From: Streptomyces sp. CC208A
Lineage (GTDB): Bacteria; Actinomycetota; Actinomycetes; Streptomycetales; Streptomycetaceae
Direction of reading: 5' to 3'
Length of the DNA: 64,000 bases
Assembly: GCF_030010625.1 (NCBI RefSeq)
Contig: NZ_JASCXN010000001.1
Location: 372,001-436,000 of the forward strand
Shown here: piece after piece, positions 7,907 to 16,153 of the stretch
How the letters are laid out: each line of letters opens with the position of its first letter
Numbering within the stretch: the first letter of the stretch is position 1
Made by a program: the position numbers and the translations under genes
Notes under the pieces: generated by a model
Databases searched by the model: none
Seen by the model: the letters and a program-made list of their open reading frames with translations, nothing else
What the model was told of the DNA's origin: nothing

Positions 7907-8335
7907 ATGACCACGGCGAAGGACATCATGCACCCGGGAGCCCGGTGGATCCCGGAACACGAGACGCTCGACCGCGCGGCGCAGCTGATGCGCGAACTGC
8001 ACGTGGGGGCGCTCCCCGTCGCCGACCAGAACGAACGGCTCTGCGGCATCGTCACCGACCGCGACATCGTGGTCCGCTGTGTGGCGATGGGCCACGACCC
8101 GTCGAAGGTGACGTGCGGGGAGATCACGCAGGGCACCCCGCGCTGGATCGACGCGGGCGCGGACGTCAGTGAGGTCCTTGAGGAGATGCGGGGCCACCAC
8201 ATCCGCCGGCTGCCGGTCATCGAGAACAAGCGGCTCGTCGGCATGATCAGCGAAGCCGATCTGGCGCAGCAGCTGTCGGACGAGCAGCTGAAGGCGTTCT
8301 GCGAGAGCGTCTACTCCGCGCCCGCCTCCTCCTGA
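7907..8335 (+). CDS. two-CBS-domain protein (Hrp1-like)
   Basis: A 142-residue protein made only of a CBS pair. Residues ~5-62 (DIMHPGARWIPEHETLDRAA...LHVGALPVADQNERLCGIVTDRDI) and ~72-128 (GTPRWIDAGADVSEVLEEM...HHIRRLPVIENKRLVGMISEADL) are the two repeats, each ending in the G-(I/M)-(V/I)-(T/S)-(D/E)-x-D signature that binds adenosine nucleotides. GAAAGG about 11 nt before the ATG is the ribosome-binding site. It stands alone between the DUF305 gene and a convergent hydrolase. Stand-alone CBS pairs sense AMP/ATP or NAD state; the partner here is unknown. Confidence 0.9.
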   Translation: MTTAKDIMHPGARWIPEHETLDRAAQLMRELHVGALPVADQNERLCGIVTDRDIVVRCVAMGHDPSKVTCGEITQGTPRWIDAGADVSEVLEEMRGHHIRRLPVIENKRLVGMISEADLAQQLSDEQLKAFCESVYSAPASS

Positions 8336-8362
8336 CGCTCCCGGCCCTCCTGACCCATCGGT

Positions 8363-9154
8363 TCAGAGTGCCTCAAGGACGACCCGGGCCACCGTGCCCG
8401 GGTCGTCCCACATGACCAGGTGGCCCGACGGCACGGCCGCCTCGTAGCGGGCGCCGAGCCGCCGGGCCAGGGTGCGCTGGCGGTGCTCCCAGCGGGCGGA
8501 GCCGTCGGGGGCGGCGAGGACGGTGACGGGGGCGCCGGGCGGGAGGGGGCGGGTGCGGCGGAGGGCGAGGAGTTCGGCGGCGACGGGGCCGTACCGGGCG
8601 TTCTCCCGCAGGGCGCCGCGCCAGACCCGTGAGGTGCGGTAGACCCGGCGGACCTGGTCCTGCGGCGCGGGGTCGGGGTGGAGGGCGAGGCGGCGGAGGG
8701 CCGGGCCGAGGGCGGCGGGCAGGCCGAGGGCGGTGAGGACGGTCCCGGCGGCGACGGTCAGGCCGGGCCCGCCGGTGCGGGGGCGGTCCTCGACGGAGGA
8801 GTCGACGAGGACGAGGCCGGCCGTGCGGTCCGGGTGGAGGCGGGCGAAGCCCTCGGCGTGGAGTCCCGCGATCGAGTGGCCGACGACGGTGACGGGCCCG
8901 GGCAGGCGCAGGGCGTCGAGGAGGGCGGCGATCCGGCCGGCCTCGCCGGCGAGGGTGGGGGGCGCGGGGCTGCCCTGGGAGAGGCCGTGGCCGGGGCGGT
9001 CGAAGCGGACGACGGTGCGGTGCGGGGCGAGCAGCGGGACGACCGGGTCCCAGTCGAACCAGCAGAGGCCGAGCCCGGCGGAGAGCACGCAGACCGGGCC
9101 GTGGCCGTCGACGGTCACGTGGTGGGCGAGCCCTCCGAGGCGTACGAGGGTCAT
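8363..9154 (-). CDS. alpha/beta hydrolase
   Basis: A 263-residue alpha/beta-hydrolase fold protein. The nucleophile elbow is VVGHSIAGLHAEGFARLHPD (G-H-S-I-A-G, Ser near residue 92), the oxyanion strand is VCVLSAGLGLCWFDW, and the catalytic His lies in VPSGHLVMWDDPG near the C-terminus. FDRPGHGLSQG is the typical segment before the nucleophile elbow. The ATG overlaps the stop of the upstream DUF998 gene (ATGA), so the pair forms a coupled two-gene operon. The substrate is unknown. Confidence 0.85.
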   Translation of the reverse strand: MTLVRLGGLAHHVTVDGHGPVCVLSAGLGLCWFDWDPVVPLLAPHRTVVRFDRPGHGLSQGSPAPPTLAGEAGRIAALLDALRLPGPVTVVGHSIAGLHAEGFARLHPDRTAGLVLVDSSVEDRPRTGGPGLTVAAGTVLTALGLPAALGPALRRLALHPDPAPQDQVRRVYRTSRVWRGALRENARYGPVAAELLALRRTRPLPPGAPVTVLAAPDGSARWEHRQRTLARRLGARYEAAVPSGHLVMWDDPGTVARVVLEAL

Positions 9155-10005
9155 GCGCGCGTCCCGAGCCGTGACTCGGCGGGCCGTACGGAGGCCGCTT
9201 CCCCGGTCGCCCGCTCGCGCGCGAGCGAGACGGCGAGGACGCCGGTCCAGGCGGCGACGAGGAGGACCTGGAGGCGCTGTGCGGCGCCGAGGGCCCACAG
9301 CTCGCCGCCGGTCTCGAAGGCGGCGGTGGCGGCGAGGGTCCAGGCGGTGGCGGCGAGTTCGAGGGCGACGAGGACCGGTCCGGTACGGGCCAGGGGCCGC
9401 CAGAGGCCGTACCCGCGGGCGGCGGACGTGAGGGCGAGCATCGCGAGGAGCGCGCCGGTCATGGCGAGGACGGAGCTGACGGCGTGGGCCGTGTGGGTGG
9501 CGGGGAGGAGCCCGGCGGCCTCGCGGGCGGCGCACTCCGGGTCGGCGGTGGGGGCGCAGCTGAGCGGGAGGAGGGCGTCGGCGGCGGTGGCGGCGCCGAA
9601 GAGCGCGAGGGCGGTCCAGCCGGCGAGGAGCCGGGGGCGGCGGCCTGCGGGGGCCGGGCCGGTGCGGGCCCAGCTGGGGACGCCGGGTTCGGGCGCGGGT
9701 CCCGCGGTGGCGCGGGTGGCGAGGAGGCCGGTGACGGCGCCGGTGAGGACGAGGAGCCCGGCGGCGAGGTCGGTGGCGCGGAAGAGGCCGCCGAGGGGCT
9801 GGTCGGCGGCGGCGAGTTCGGAGACGTACGTGCGGAGCGGGTCGAGGCCGGTTCCCACGACGGCTTCGAGGACCCAGGCGGTGTACGCGAGCGCCCCCGG
9901 GAACAGCAGGACGGCGGACGCGCGTGTGACCTTTCCGGGCATGCCGGGACAGACGTCGGGGAGCGCCGGAAGGTTCCCGGGTCCGTGACCGAGCGGGGTG
10001 GACAT
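9151..10005 (-). CDS. DUF998 family integral membrane protein
   Basis: About 284 residues with roughly six hydrophobic segments (e.g. ASAVLLFPGALAYTAWVLEA, LLAGWTALALFGAATAADALL, HAVSSVLAMTGALLAMLAL, LQVLLVAAWTGVLAVSLA). The motifs DPLRTYVSELAAADQPLGGLFRATDLAAG and PLSCAPTADPECA are typical of actinobacterial DUF998. A GTG at 10014 is also possible; neither start has a clear Shine-Dalgarno. It overlaps the downstream hydrolase by 4 nt. The function of DUF998 is not established. Confidence 0.8.
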   Translation of the reverse strand: MSTPLGHGPGNLPALPDVCPGMPGKVTRASAVLLFPGALAYTAWVLEAVVGTGLDPLRTYVSELAAADQPLGGLFRATDLAAGLLVLTGAVTGLLATRATAGPAPEPGVPSWARTGPAPAGRRPRLLAGWTALALFGAATAADALLPLSCAPTADPECAAREAAGLLPATHTAHAVSSVLAMTGALLAMLALTSAARGYGLWRPLARTGPVLVALELAATAWTLAATAAFETGGELWALGAAQRLQVLLVAAWTGVLAVSLARERATGEAASVRPAESRLGTRA

Positions 10006-10096
10006 ATGGCGCACGGAGGGACGAGGAGGGGTTCCGTGACGGGGTCGGCCGTACTTCCCAGGACATAGCGTCGGTTTGACGATTAGAGTGGGGGGC

Positions 10097-11875
10097 GTGC
10101 CTCAACTACGTCTCGCGCTGAATCAGATCGACTCGACCGTCGGGGACCTCGCCGGGAACTCCGAGGCGATCGTCCACTGGACCCGGCACGCCGTCGGGCA
10201 GGGCGCGCACCTCGTCGCCTTCCCCGAGATGGTGCTGACCGGCTATCCCGTCGAGGACCTGGCCCTGCGGCCGTCCTTCGTCGAAGCCTCCCGGGCCGCG
10301 CTGCTCGCGCTCGCGGAGCGGCTCGCCGACGAGGGGTTCGGCGAGGTGCCGGTGGTCGTCGGCTACCTCGACCGCACGGAGCGCGCGGTGCCCCGGCTCG
10401 GCCGTCCGGCCGGCTCTCCGGAGAACGCGGCGGCGGTGCTGCACCGCGGCCGGGCCGTGCTCCGCTTCGCCAAGCACCACCTGCCGAACTACGGCGTCTT
10501 CGACGAGTTCCGCTACTTCGTGCAGGGCGACACCCTGCCGGTGCTGCGGGTGCGCGGGGTCGACGTGGCGCTCGCGATCTGCGAGGACCTGTGGCAGGAG
10601 GGCGGCAGGGTGCCGGCGGCGCGCAGTGCCAGGGCCGGCCTGCTGCTGTCGGTGAACGCCTCGCCGTACGAGCGGAACAAGGACGACACCCGGCTCGAAC
10701 TGGTCCGCAAGCGGGCCCAGGAGGCCGGTTGCACGACCGCGTACCTGGCGATGACCGGCGGGCAGGACGAGCTGGTCTTCGACGGGGACTCGATCGTGGT
10801 GGACGCGGCGGGCGAGGTGATCGCGCGGGCCCCGCAGTTCACGGAGGGCAGCGTGATCCTGGACCTGGACCTGCCGGCCGCCGACCCGGCGGCGCCGGTG
10901 CCGGGCACGGTGGTGGACGACGGGCTGCGGATCGACCGGGCGGTGCTCGCCGGGGAGGCCGGGGAGCCGCTGCCGGCGTACGAGGCGGAGCTGACGGGCG
11001 GTTACGCGCACCGGCTCGACGACGACGAGGAGGTCTACTCGGCGCTGGTCATCGGGCTGCGCGCGTACCTCGCGAAGAACGGTTTCCGCTCGGTGGTGAT
11101 CGGGCTCTCCGGCGGGATCGACTCGGCGCTGGTCGCCGCGATCGCCTGCGACGCGCTGGGCCCGGAGCGGGTGTACGGGGTGTCGATGCCGTCGAAGTAC
11201 TCCTCCGAGCACTCCAAGGCCGACGCGGCCGAACTGGCCCGCCGTACCGGCCTGAACTTCCGTACCGTCCCGATCGAGCCGATGTTCGACGCCTTCATGG
11301 GGTCGCTGGAGCTGACCGGCCTCGCCGAGGAGAACCTCCAGTCCCGGCTGCGCGGCACGACCCTGATGGCGATCTCCAACCAGGAGGGCCACCTCGTCCT
11401 CGCCCCGGGCAACAAGTCCGAGCTGGCGGTGGGCTACTCCACGCTGTACGGCGACTCCGTCGGCGCCTACGGCCCGATCAAGGACGTCTACAAGACGGAC
11501 GTCTTCCGGCTGGCCCGCTGGCGCAACCGGGCGGCCGAGGAACGGGGCCAGACCCCGCCGATCCCGGAGAACTCGATCGCCAAGCCGCCCAGCGCCGAGC
11601 TGCGCCCCGGCCAGGTGGACACGGACTCGCTGCCGGACTACGACGTGCTCGACCGGATCCTCGCCCGGTACGTGGACGGGGACGAGGGCACGGAGACGAT
11701 CGTGGCGGCCGGCTTCGACCCGGAGCTCGTGGCGCGTACGGTGCGGATGGTGGACGCGGCGGAGTACAAGCGGCGCCAGTACCCGCCGGGCACCAAGATC
11801 TCGGCGAAGGGCTTCGGCAAGGACCGGCGGCTGCCGATCACCAACCGCTGGCGGGAGACGCCCCCGGCTTCCTGA
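10097..11875 (+). CDS. nadE: glutamine-dependent NAD+ synthetase
   Basis: A 592-residue two-domain enzyme that converts deamido-NAD to NAD with ATP and glutamine. The N-terminal nitrilase-fold glutaminase domain has all three catalytic residues: Glu near 43 (VAFPEMVLTGYP), Lys near 125 (FAKHHLPNYGVFDEFRYF) and Cys near 162 (ALAICEDLWQEGG). The C-terminal synthetase domain carries the PPi-binding loop GLSGGIDSALVAAI near 337 and KSELAVGYSTLYGDSVGAYG. GTG 10097 is chosen because it gives the VPQLRLALNQIDSTVGD start typical of actinobacteria. It stands alone, divergent from the DUF998/hydrolase pair. Confidence 0.95.
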   Translation: MPQLRLALNQIDSTVGDLAGNSEAIVHWTRHAVGQGAHLVAFPEMVLTGYPVEDLALRPSFVEASRAALLALAERLADEGFGEVPVVVGYLDRTERAVPRLGRPAGSPENAAAVLHRGRAVLRFAKHHLPNYGVFDEFRYFVQGDTLPVLRVRGVDVALAICEDLWQEGGRVPAARSARAGLLLSVNASPYERNKDDTRLELVRKRAQEAGCTTAYLAMTGGQDELVFDGDSIVVDAAGEVIARAPQFTEGSVILDLDLPAADPAAPVPGTVVDDGLRIDRAVLAGEAGEPLPAYEAELTGGYAHRLDDDEEVYSALVIGLRAYLAKNGFRSVVIGLSGGIDSALVAAIACDALGPERVYGVSMPSKYSSEHSKADAAELARRTGLNFRTVPIEPMFDAFMGSLELTGLAEENLQSRLRGTTLMAISNQEGHLVLAPGNKSELAVGYSTLYGDSVGAYGPIKDVYKTDVFRLARWRNRAAEERGQTPPIPENSIAKPPSAELRPGQVDTDSLPDYDVLDRILARYVDGDEGTETIVAAGFDPELVARTVRMVDAAEYKRRQYPPGTKISAKGFGKDRRLPITNRWRETPPAS

Positions 11876-11896
11876 GGCCCCTCCCGGGGCACGTCG

Positions 11897-12925
11897 TCAG
11901 AGCGTGACGCGGGCGGCGAGCGGCAGGTGGTCGCTCCTGGTCTCCGGCAGCGCCCAGGACGCGACCGGCTCGACGCCCCGCACCAGGATCTGGTCGATCC
12001 GGGCCATCGGGAAGGAGGCCGGCCAGGAGAAGCCGAAGCCGTCGCCGGCCGCGCCCTGGGTGGAGCGCATCTGCGAGGTGACGGCGTTGAGGGCGCGGTC
12101 GTTCATGGTGCCGTTGAGGTCGCCGAGGAGGACGAGCCGCTCGGCCCGGTCGCCCGCGATGGCCTCGCCGAGGGCGTTGGCGCTGGTGTCGCGCTGGTTG
12201 GCGGTGAAGCCGGCGTTCAGCCTGACCCGTACGGAGGGGAGGTGGGCGACGTACACCCGGAGCTCGCCCTGGGGGGCGACGACGGTGGCTCGCATGGCGC
12301 GGGTCCAGCCCATGTGGATGTCCACCGGCCGCGGGTCCCGCAGCGGCAGCCGGCTCCACAGGCCGACGGTGCCCTGGACGGAGTGGTACGGGTACTTCTC
12401 GGCGAGCGCCCGCTCGTAGACCGGCACCATGTCGGCCTTCAGCTCCTCCAGGGCGAGCACGTCGGCGCCGGAGGCGGCGAGCTGCCGTGCGGTGCCCTCG
12501 GGGTCGGGGTTGTCGGCGTTGACGTTGTGGGTGGCCACCGTGAGGTCGCCGCCGTCGGCCGACTTGTCGGCGACCAGGCCGCCGAAGAGGTTGAGCCAGA
12601 CGAGCGCCGGGAGCAGCAGCGCGAGCAGGGCGGTGGCGGAGCGGCGCAGCAGGGCGAGGAGGAGCAGGAGCGGGACGAAGAGGCCGAGCCAGGGCAGGAA
12701 GGTCTCGGTGAGGCTGCCGAGGTTGCCGACCTTGTTGGGGATCTGCGCGTGGAAGGCCATCAGGAGGGTGAGGACGACGGCGCAGAGGGCGAGGAGGATG
12801 CCGCGCCGCCAGACGCCGGGCTCGCGCAGGCCCCGGGCGAGGGCGGAGCGGAGCCGGTCGCGGGTCCCGGAGCGCCCGCTTTCCGCGCCGCCGTGGTCCG
12901 TTCCCGTCATGTCCACCCGCGCCAT
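11897..12925 (-). CDS. membrane-anchored endonuclease/exonuclease/phosphatase (EEP) family protein
   Basis: About 342 residues. Residues ~35-120 hold three hydrophobic segments (ILLALCAVVLTLLMAF, LPWLGLFVPLLLLLALL, TALLALLLPALVWLNLFGGL). The rest is an extracytoplasmic EEP domain with THNVNADN, LALEELKAD, VYVAHLP, LLGDLNGTMND and ETRSDHLPLAA, which carry the metal-binding Asn/Glu, catalytic His and Asp, and the terminal SDH. ATG 12925 has GAGGG about 6 nt upstream. Relatives act on nucleic acids or phospholipid headgroups; the external location suggests extracellular DNA or phosphodiester hydrolysis, but this is inferred. Confidence 0.85.
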   Translation of the reverse strand: MARVDMTGTDHGGAESGRSGTRDRLRSALARGLREPGVWRRGILLALCAVVLTLLMAFHAQIPNKVGNLGSLTETFLPWLGLFVPLLLLLALLRRSATALLALLLPALVWLNLFGGLVADKSADGGDLTVATHNVNADNPDPEGTARQLAASGADVLALEELKADMVPVYERALAEKYPYHSVQGTVGLWSRLPLRDPRPVDIHMGWTRAMRATVVAPQGELRVYVAHLPSVRVRLNAGFTANQRDTSANALGEAIAGDRAERLVLLGDLNGTMNDRALNAVTSQMRSTQGAAGDGFGFSWPASFPMARIDQILVRGVEPVASWALPETRSDHLPLAARVTL

Positions 12926-13221
12926 CGCTGCCCTCACTCGCCTTGCCGTGCCGTCGTGCCGTGCGTGCTCCGCGACCCGCTCACGACCCTAGGGGATGGC
13001 GGGCCCGGCGCACTCCTCCAAGGACGGGCGGGGCGCGTGACGGGGTTCCGCTTCGGGGCCGGTACGGGCGGGCTGTGACAGAACGCGCACATTCGTGCGA
13101 GTCAAGGGCGTGTGAACAGCGCCACACCGGCCCACTTCCCCGCCCCTCGGGGGAGGTGCCACCATGGAGGTGGTCCGGGGACGCCGTCAGGGCGCCTCGA
13201 GATGACGAAGGAGTCGTTCAC

Positions 13222-14136
13222 ATGACGCTTCAGGCTGCCTCGAAACAGCCCGCCGACGGCGCGAACGCGAAGGCCGACAGCGCGAAGGCCGACAGCGCGA
13301 AGGCCGACAGCACGAAGACGCTGTACGGCGGCAAGGGCTCGCGCCGCCTCACCGTCCACGACATCGCCGCCGCCAAGACCCGCGGCGAGAAGTGGCCCAT
13401 GCTCACCGCCTACGACGCCATGACCGCGTCCGTCTTCGACGAGGCCGGCATCCCGGTGATCCTCGTCGGCGACTCCATGGGCAACTGCCACCTCGGCTAC
13501 GACACCACCGTGCCGGTCACGATGGACGAGATGGCCCTGCTCTCCGCCGCCGTCGTCCGCGGCACCCGGCGCGCCCTCGTCGTCGGCGACCTGCCCTTCG
13601 GCTCGTACCAGGAGGGGCCCGTCCAGGCCCTGCGCAGCGCGACCCGCCTCGTCAAGGAGGCCGGCGTACAGGCGGTCAAGCTGGAGGGCGGCGAGCGCTC
13701 GCTGCCGCAGACCGAGATGCTGGTGCAGGCCGGCATCCCCGTCATGTCCCACCTGGGCCTCACCCCGCAGTCCGTGAACACCATGGGCTACCGGGTGCAG
13801 GGCCGCTCCGACGAGGCCGCGCACGGGCTGCTGCGCGACGCCAAGGCCGCCCAGGACGCGGGTGCCTTCGCGCTCGTCCTGGAGCTGGTCCCCGCCGAGC
13901 TGGCCGCCGAGGTCACCCGCTCGCTGCACATCCCGGTCATCGGCATCGGCGCGGGCCCCGACACCGACGCCCAGGTCCTCGTCTGGACCGACATGGCCGG
14001 GCTGACCGGCGGCAAGGTGCCGCGCTTCAGCAAGCAGTACGCCAACCTCCGCGAGACGCTCGGTGACGCCGCCCGCGCCTTCGCCGAGGACGTGGCAGGC
14101 GGGGCCTTCCCCGCCGAGGAGCACACCTTCCACTGA
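13222..14136 (+). CDS. panB: 3-methyl-2-oxobutanoate hydroxymethyltransferase (pantothenate synthesis)
   Basis: A 304-residue enzyme that adds a hydroxymethyl group from 5,10-methylene-THF to alpha-ketoisovalerate, the first committed pantothenate step. The PanB motifs are complete: MLTAYDAMTASVFDEAGIPVILVGDSMGN, HLGYDTTVPVTMDEM, GDLPFGSYQ, VKLEGGE, PVMSHLGLTPQSVN and IGIGAGPDTDAQVLVWTDM. The metal-ligand Asp and the active-site Glu are present. GAAGGAG precedes the ATG. Unusually, residues ~17-31 are three tandem KADSA-type repeats in a low-complexity N-terminal extension. It stands as a single gene with a strong hairpin after it. Confidence 0.95.
   Translation: MTLQAASKQPADGANAKADSAKADSAKADSTKTLYGGKGSRRLTVHDIAAAKTRGEKWPMLTAYDAMTASVFDEAGIPVILVGDSMGNCHLGYDTTVPVTMDEMALLSAAVVRGTRRALVVGDLPFGSYQEGPVQALRSATRLVKEAGVQAVKLEGGERSLPQTEMLVQAGIPVMSHLGLTPQSVNTMGYRVQGRSDEAAHGLLRDAKAAQDAGAFALVLELVPAELAAEVTRSLHIPVIGIGAGPDTDAQVLVWTDMAGLTGGKVPRFSKQYANLRETLGDAARAFAEDVAGGAFPAEEHTFH
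13270..13314 (+). repeat. three 15-bp tandem repeats inside panB
   Basis: AAGGCCGACAGCGCG occurs three times in a row (the third copy has one change), encoding repeated KADSA/KADST in the non-conserved N-terminal extension of PanB. Copy number could vary by slippage without breaking the frame. Confidence 0.9.
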
Positions 14137-14163
14137 GCCCGCCCCGGCACCGTCCGGACGGCC

Positions 14164-14218
14164 GACAGACGGCCGACAGCCCGCCGACAGTCCGTCGGCG
14201 GGCTGTCGGCCGTCTGTC
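14164..14218. terminator. 25-bp perfect hairpin after panB
   Basis: The arms 14164-14188 and 14194-14218 are perfect reverse complements (25 bp, loop AGTCC). It lies 27 nt after the panB stop and 35 nt before the ABC ATPase start. Unusually long for a terminator. Each arm also contains two copies of the GACAG(A/C)GGCCGACAG-like motif. Confidence 0.85.
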
Positions 14219-14253
14219 AGCGGATTGTCAGTGGCGGCCTGTTCCATGGGGGC

Positions 14254-15264
14254 ATGACGCGATCACAGACCAACGCCGTCGAGGTCCGGGGCCTCGTGAA
14301 GCACTTCGGCGAGACCAGGGCCCTCGACGGGGTCGACCTGGACGTCCGCGAGGGCACCGTCCTCGGGGTCCTCGGGCCCAACGGCGCCGGGAAGACCACC
14401 CTCGTCCGCTGCCTGTCCACCCTCCTCGTGCCGGACGCCGGGACCGCCACCGTCGCCGGTTACGACGTGGTGCGCCAGCCCCGGCAGCTGCGCCGCACCA
14501 TCGGCCTCACCGGCCAGTACGCCTCGGTCGACGAGAAGCTCTCCGGCTTCGAGAACCTGTACATGATCGGCCGGCTGCTCGACCTGTCCCGTGCGGACGC
14601 CCGCGGCCGCGCCGACGAGATGCTGGAGCGCTTCTCCCTCACCGAGGCCGCCAAGCGGCCCGCGATGAACTACTCCGGCGGCATGCGGCGCCGCCTCGAC
14701 CTCGCCGCCTCGATGATCGGCCGGCCGGCCGTGCTCTACCTGGACGAGCCGACCACCGGCCTCGACCCCCGCACCCGCAACGAGGTGTGGGACGAGGTGA
14801 AGCGGATGGTCGCCGAGGGCGTCACCGTCCTCCTCACCACCCAGTACATGGAGGAGGCGGAACAGCTGGCGGACGAGCTGACCGTCATCGACCGGGGCAA
14901 GGTCATCGCCAAGGGCGGGGTCGACGAGCTCAAGGCGAAGGTCGGCGGCCGGACCCTGAAGGTCCGCCCGGCCGATCCCGAGCAGCTGCCCGCGATGGCG
15001 GCCGCGCTCCGCGAGGCCGGTCTCGACGGCGTCTCCGGCGCGACCGTCGTGCCCGACGAGGCCACGCTGTACGTGCCGATCCTCACCGACCAGCAGCTGA
15101 CCGCCGTGGTCGCGCTGCTCGGCGCCCGCGGTTTCGGCATCGCCCACATCGGCACCCATCTGCCCAGCCTGGACGAGGTGTTCCTCGCGATCACCGGTCA
15201 GAAGACCGCCGACTCCGCACTCCCCGACCCGTCCGACGCGATCGACGAGGAGGTCGCCGCATGA
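14254..15264 (+). CDS. ABC transporter ATP-binding protein (DrrA type)
   Basis: A 336-residue single ATPase domain: Walker A GPNGAGKTT near residue 46, Q-loop LTGQYASVDEKLSGFENL, signature NYSGGMRRRLDLAASM, Walker B VLYLDEPTTGLDP and the H-loop position replaced by Gln (LLTTQYMEEAEQLADE), as is usual in this DrrA/CcmA subfamily. The ~90-residue C-terminal extension (LKVRPADPEQLPAMAAALREAG...PSLDEVFLAITG) is the DrrA C-terminal domain. It overlaps the permease by 4 nt. With that partner it should form a drug or lipid exporter; the substrate is unknown. It converges with the AfsR-like regulator, so no regulatory link is evident. Confidence 0.92.
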   Translation: MTRSQTNAVEVRGLVKHFGETRALDGVDLDVREGTVLGVLGPNGAGKTTLVRCLSTLLVPDAGTATVAGYDVVRQPRQLRRTIGLTGQYASVDEKLSGFENLYMIGRLLDLSRADARGRADEMLERFSLTEAAKRPAMNYSGGMRRRLDLAASMIGRPAVLYLDEPTTGLDPRTRNEVWDEVKRMVAEGVTVLLTTQYMEEAEQLADELTVIDRGKVIAKGGVDELKAKVGGRTLKVRPADPEQLPAMAAALREAGLDGVSGATVVPDEATLYVPILTDQQLTAVVALLGARGFGIAHIGTHLPSLDEVFLAITGQKTADSALPDPSDAIDEEVAA

Positions 15265-16115
15265 GCACGGCCACCGCCACCAAGTCCCCCTCCGGCAGCC
15301 GGACTCCGGCCCCCGCCCGCCCCGCGTCCGCCGCCGAGGACCGGATCGGCCTGCGGGCCAACCTCCGCCACATCGGCGCCCTGGCCCGGCGCAACGCCCT
15401 CCAGATCAAGCAGGACCCGGAGTCGATGTTCGACGCCGTCCTGATGCCGGTCATCTTCATCCTGCTCTTCGTGTACGTCTTCGGCGGCGCCATCGCGGGC
15501 AAGGGCAACAACGACGCCTACGTGAACTACGTGGCGCCCGGCCTGATGGCGATGATGGGCATGAACATCGCCATGGCCGTCGGTGTCGGCATCAACGACG
15601 ACTTCAAGAAGGGGGTGATGGACCGGTTCCGGACGATGCCGATCGCCCGCTCCTCGGTCCTCGTCGCCAAGATCGTCGTCGAGATCGGCCGGATGCTGGT
15701 CGCCACCGCGATCCTGCTCGGCATGAGCTTCCTGCTCGGCCTGACGATCCACACCTCGGTGCTCCACCTGCTCGCCGCCATCGGCCTGTCGATGGTCTTC
15801 GGCGCCTCGCTGATGTGGGTCTTCATCCTGCTCGGTCTGAGCCTGAAGACCGCGCAGGCGGTCCAGGGCATGGCGATGCTGGTCCTGATGCCGCTGCAGT
15901 TCGGCTCCTCGATCTTCGCGCCGACGACGACGATGCCCGACTGGCTGAAGGCCTTCACGGACTACAACCCGCTGTCCAACCTCGCCGACGCCGCCCGGAA
16001 CCTGATCAACGGCGGCCCGGTCGCCCACTCCGTGTGGATGACGCTGGGCTGGGCCCTGGCCATCACCGTCGTCACGGCGCCGCTCGCGGTCGCCAAGTTC
16101 CGCAAGAAGACCTGA
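15261..16115 (+). CDS. ABC-2 type transporter permease (DrrB type)
   Basis: A 284-residue permease with an Ala/Pro-rich cytoplasmic N-terminus and about six membrane segments (e.g. FDAVLMPVIFILLFVYVFG, VAPGLMAMMGMNIAMAVGVG, AIGLSMVFGASLMWVFILLG, TLGWALAITVVTAPLAVA). It has the ABC-2 family motif KKGVMDRFRTMPIARSSVLVAK between segments 2 and 3. The ATG overlaps the TGA of the ATPase gene (ATGA). It forms an exporter with the preceding ATPase. Confidence 0.92.
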   Translation: MSTATATKSPSGSRTPAPARPASAAEDRIGLRANLRHIGALARRNALQIKQDPESMFDAVLMPVIFILLFVYVFGGAIAGKGNNDAYVNYVAPGLMAMMGMNIAMAVGVGINDDFKKGVMDRFRTMPIARSSVLVAKIVVEIGRMLVATAILLGMSFLLGLTIHTSVLHLLAAIGLSMVFGASLMWVFILLGLSLKTAQAVQGMAMLVLMPLQFGSSIFAPTTTMPDWLKAFTDYNPLSNLADAARNLINGGPVAHSVWMTLGWALAITVVTAPLAVAKFRKKT

Positions 16116-16153
16116 GACAGCGCCACCTGACGGGGATACGGACGGACGGGGGG

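Noticed and set aside
13150..13175. A second copy of the GGGGGCACCTCCCA repeat before panB
   Set aside because: CGGGGGAGGTGCCACC shares only the GGGAGGTGCC half and lacks the hairpin partner, so it is too short to call.
13270..13314. CRISPR-like tandem array
   Set aside because: Three contiguous 15-bp units without spacers, inside a coding frame. No CRISPR array or cas gene is seen in the window.
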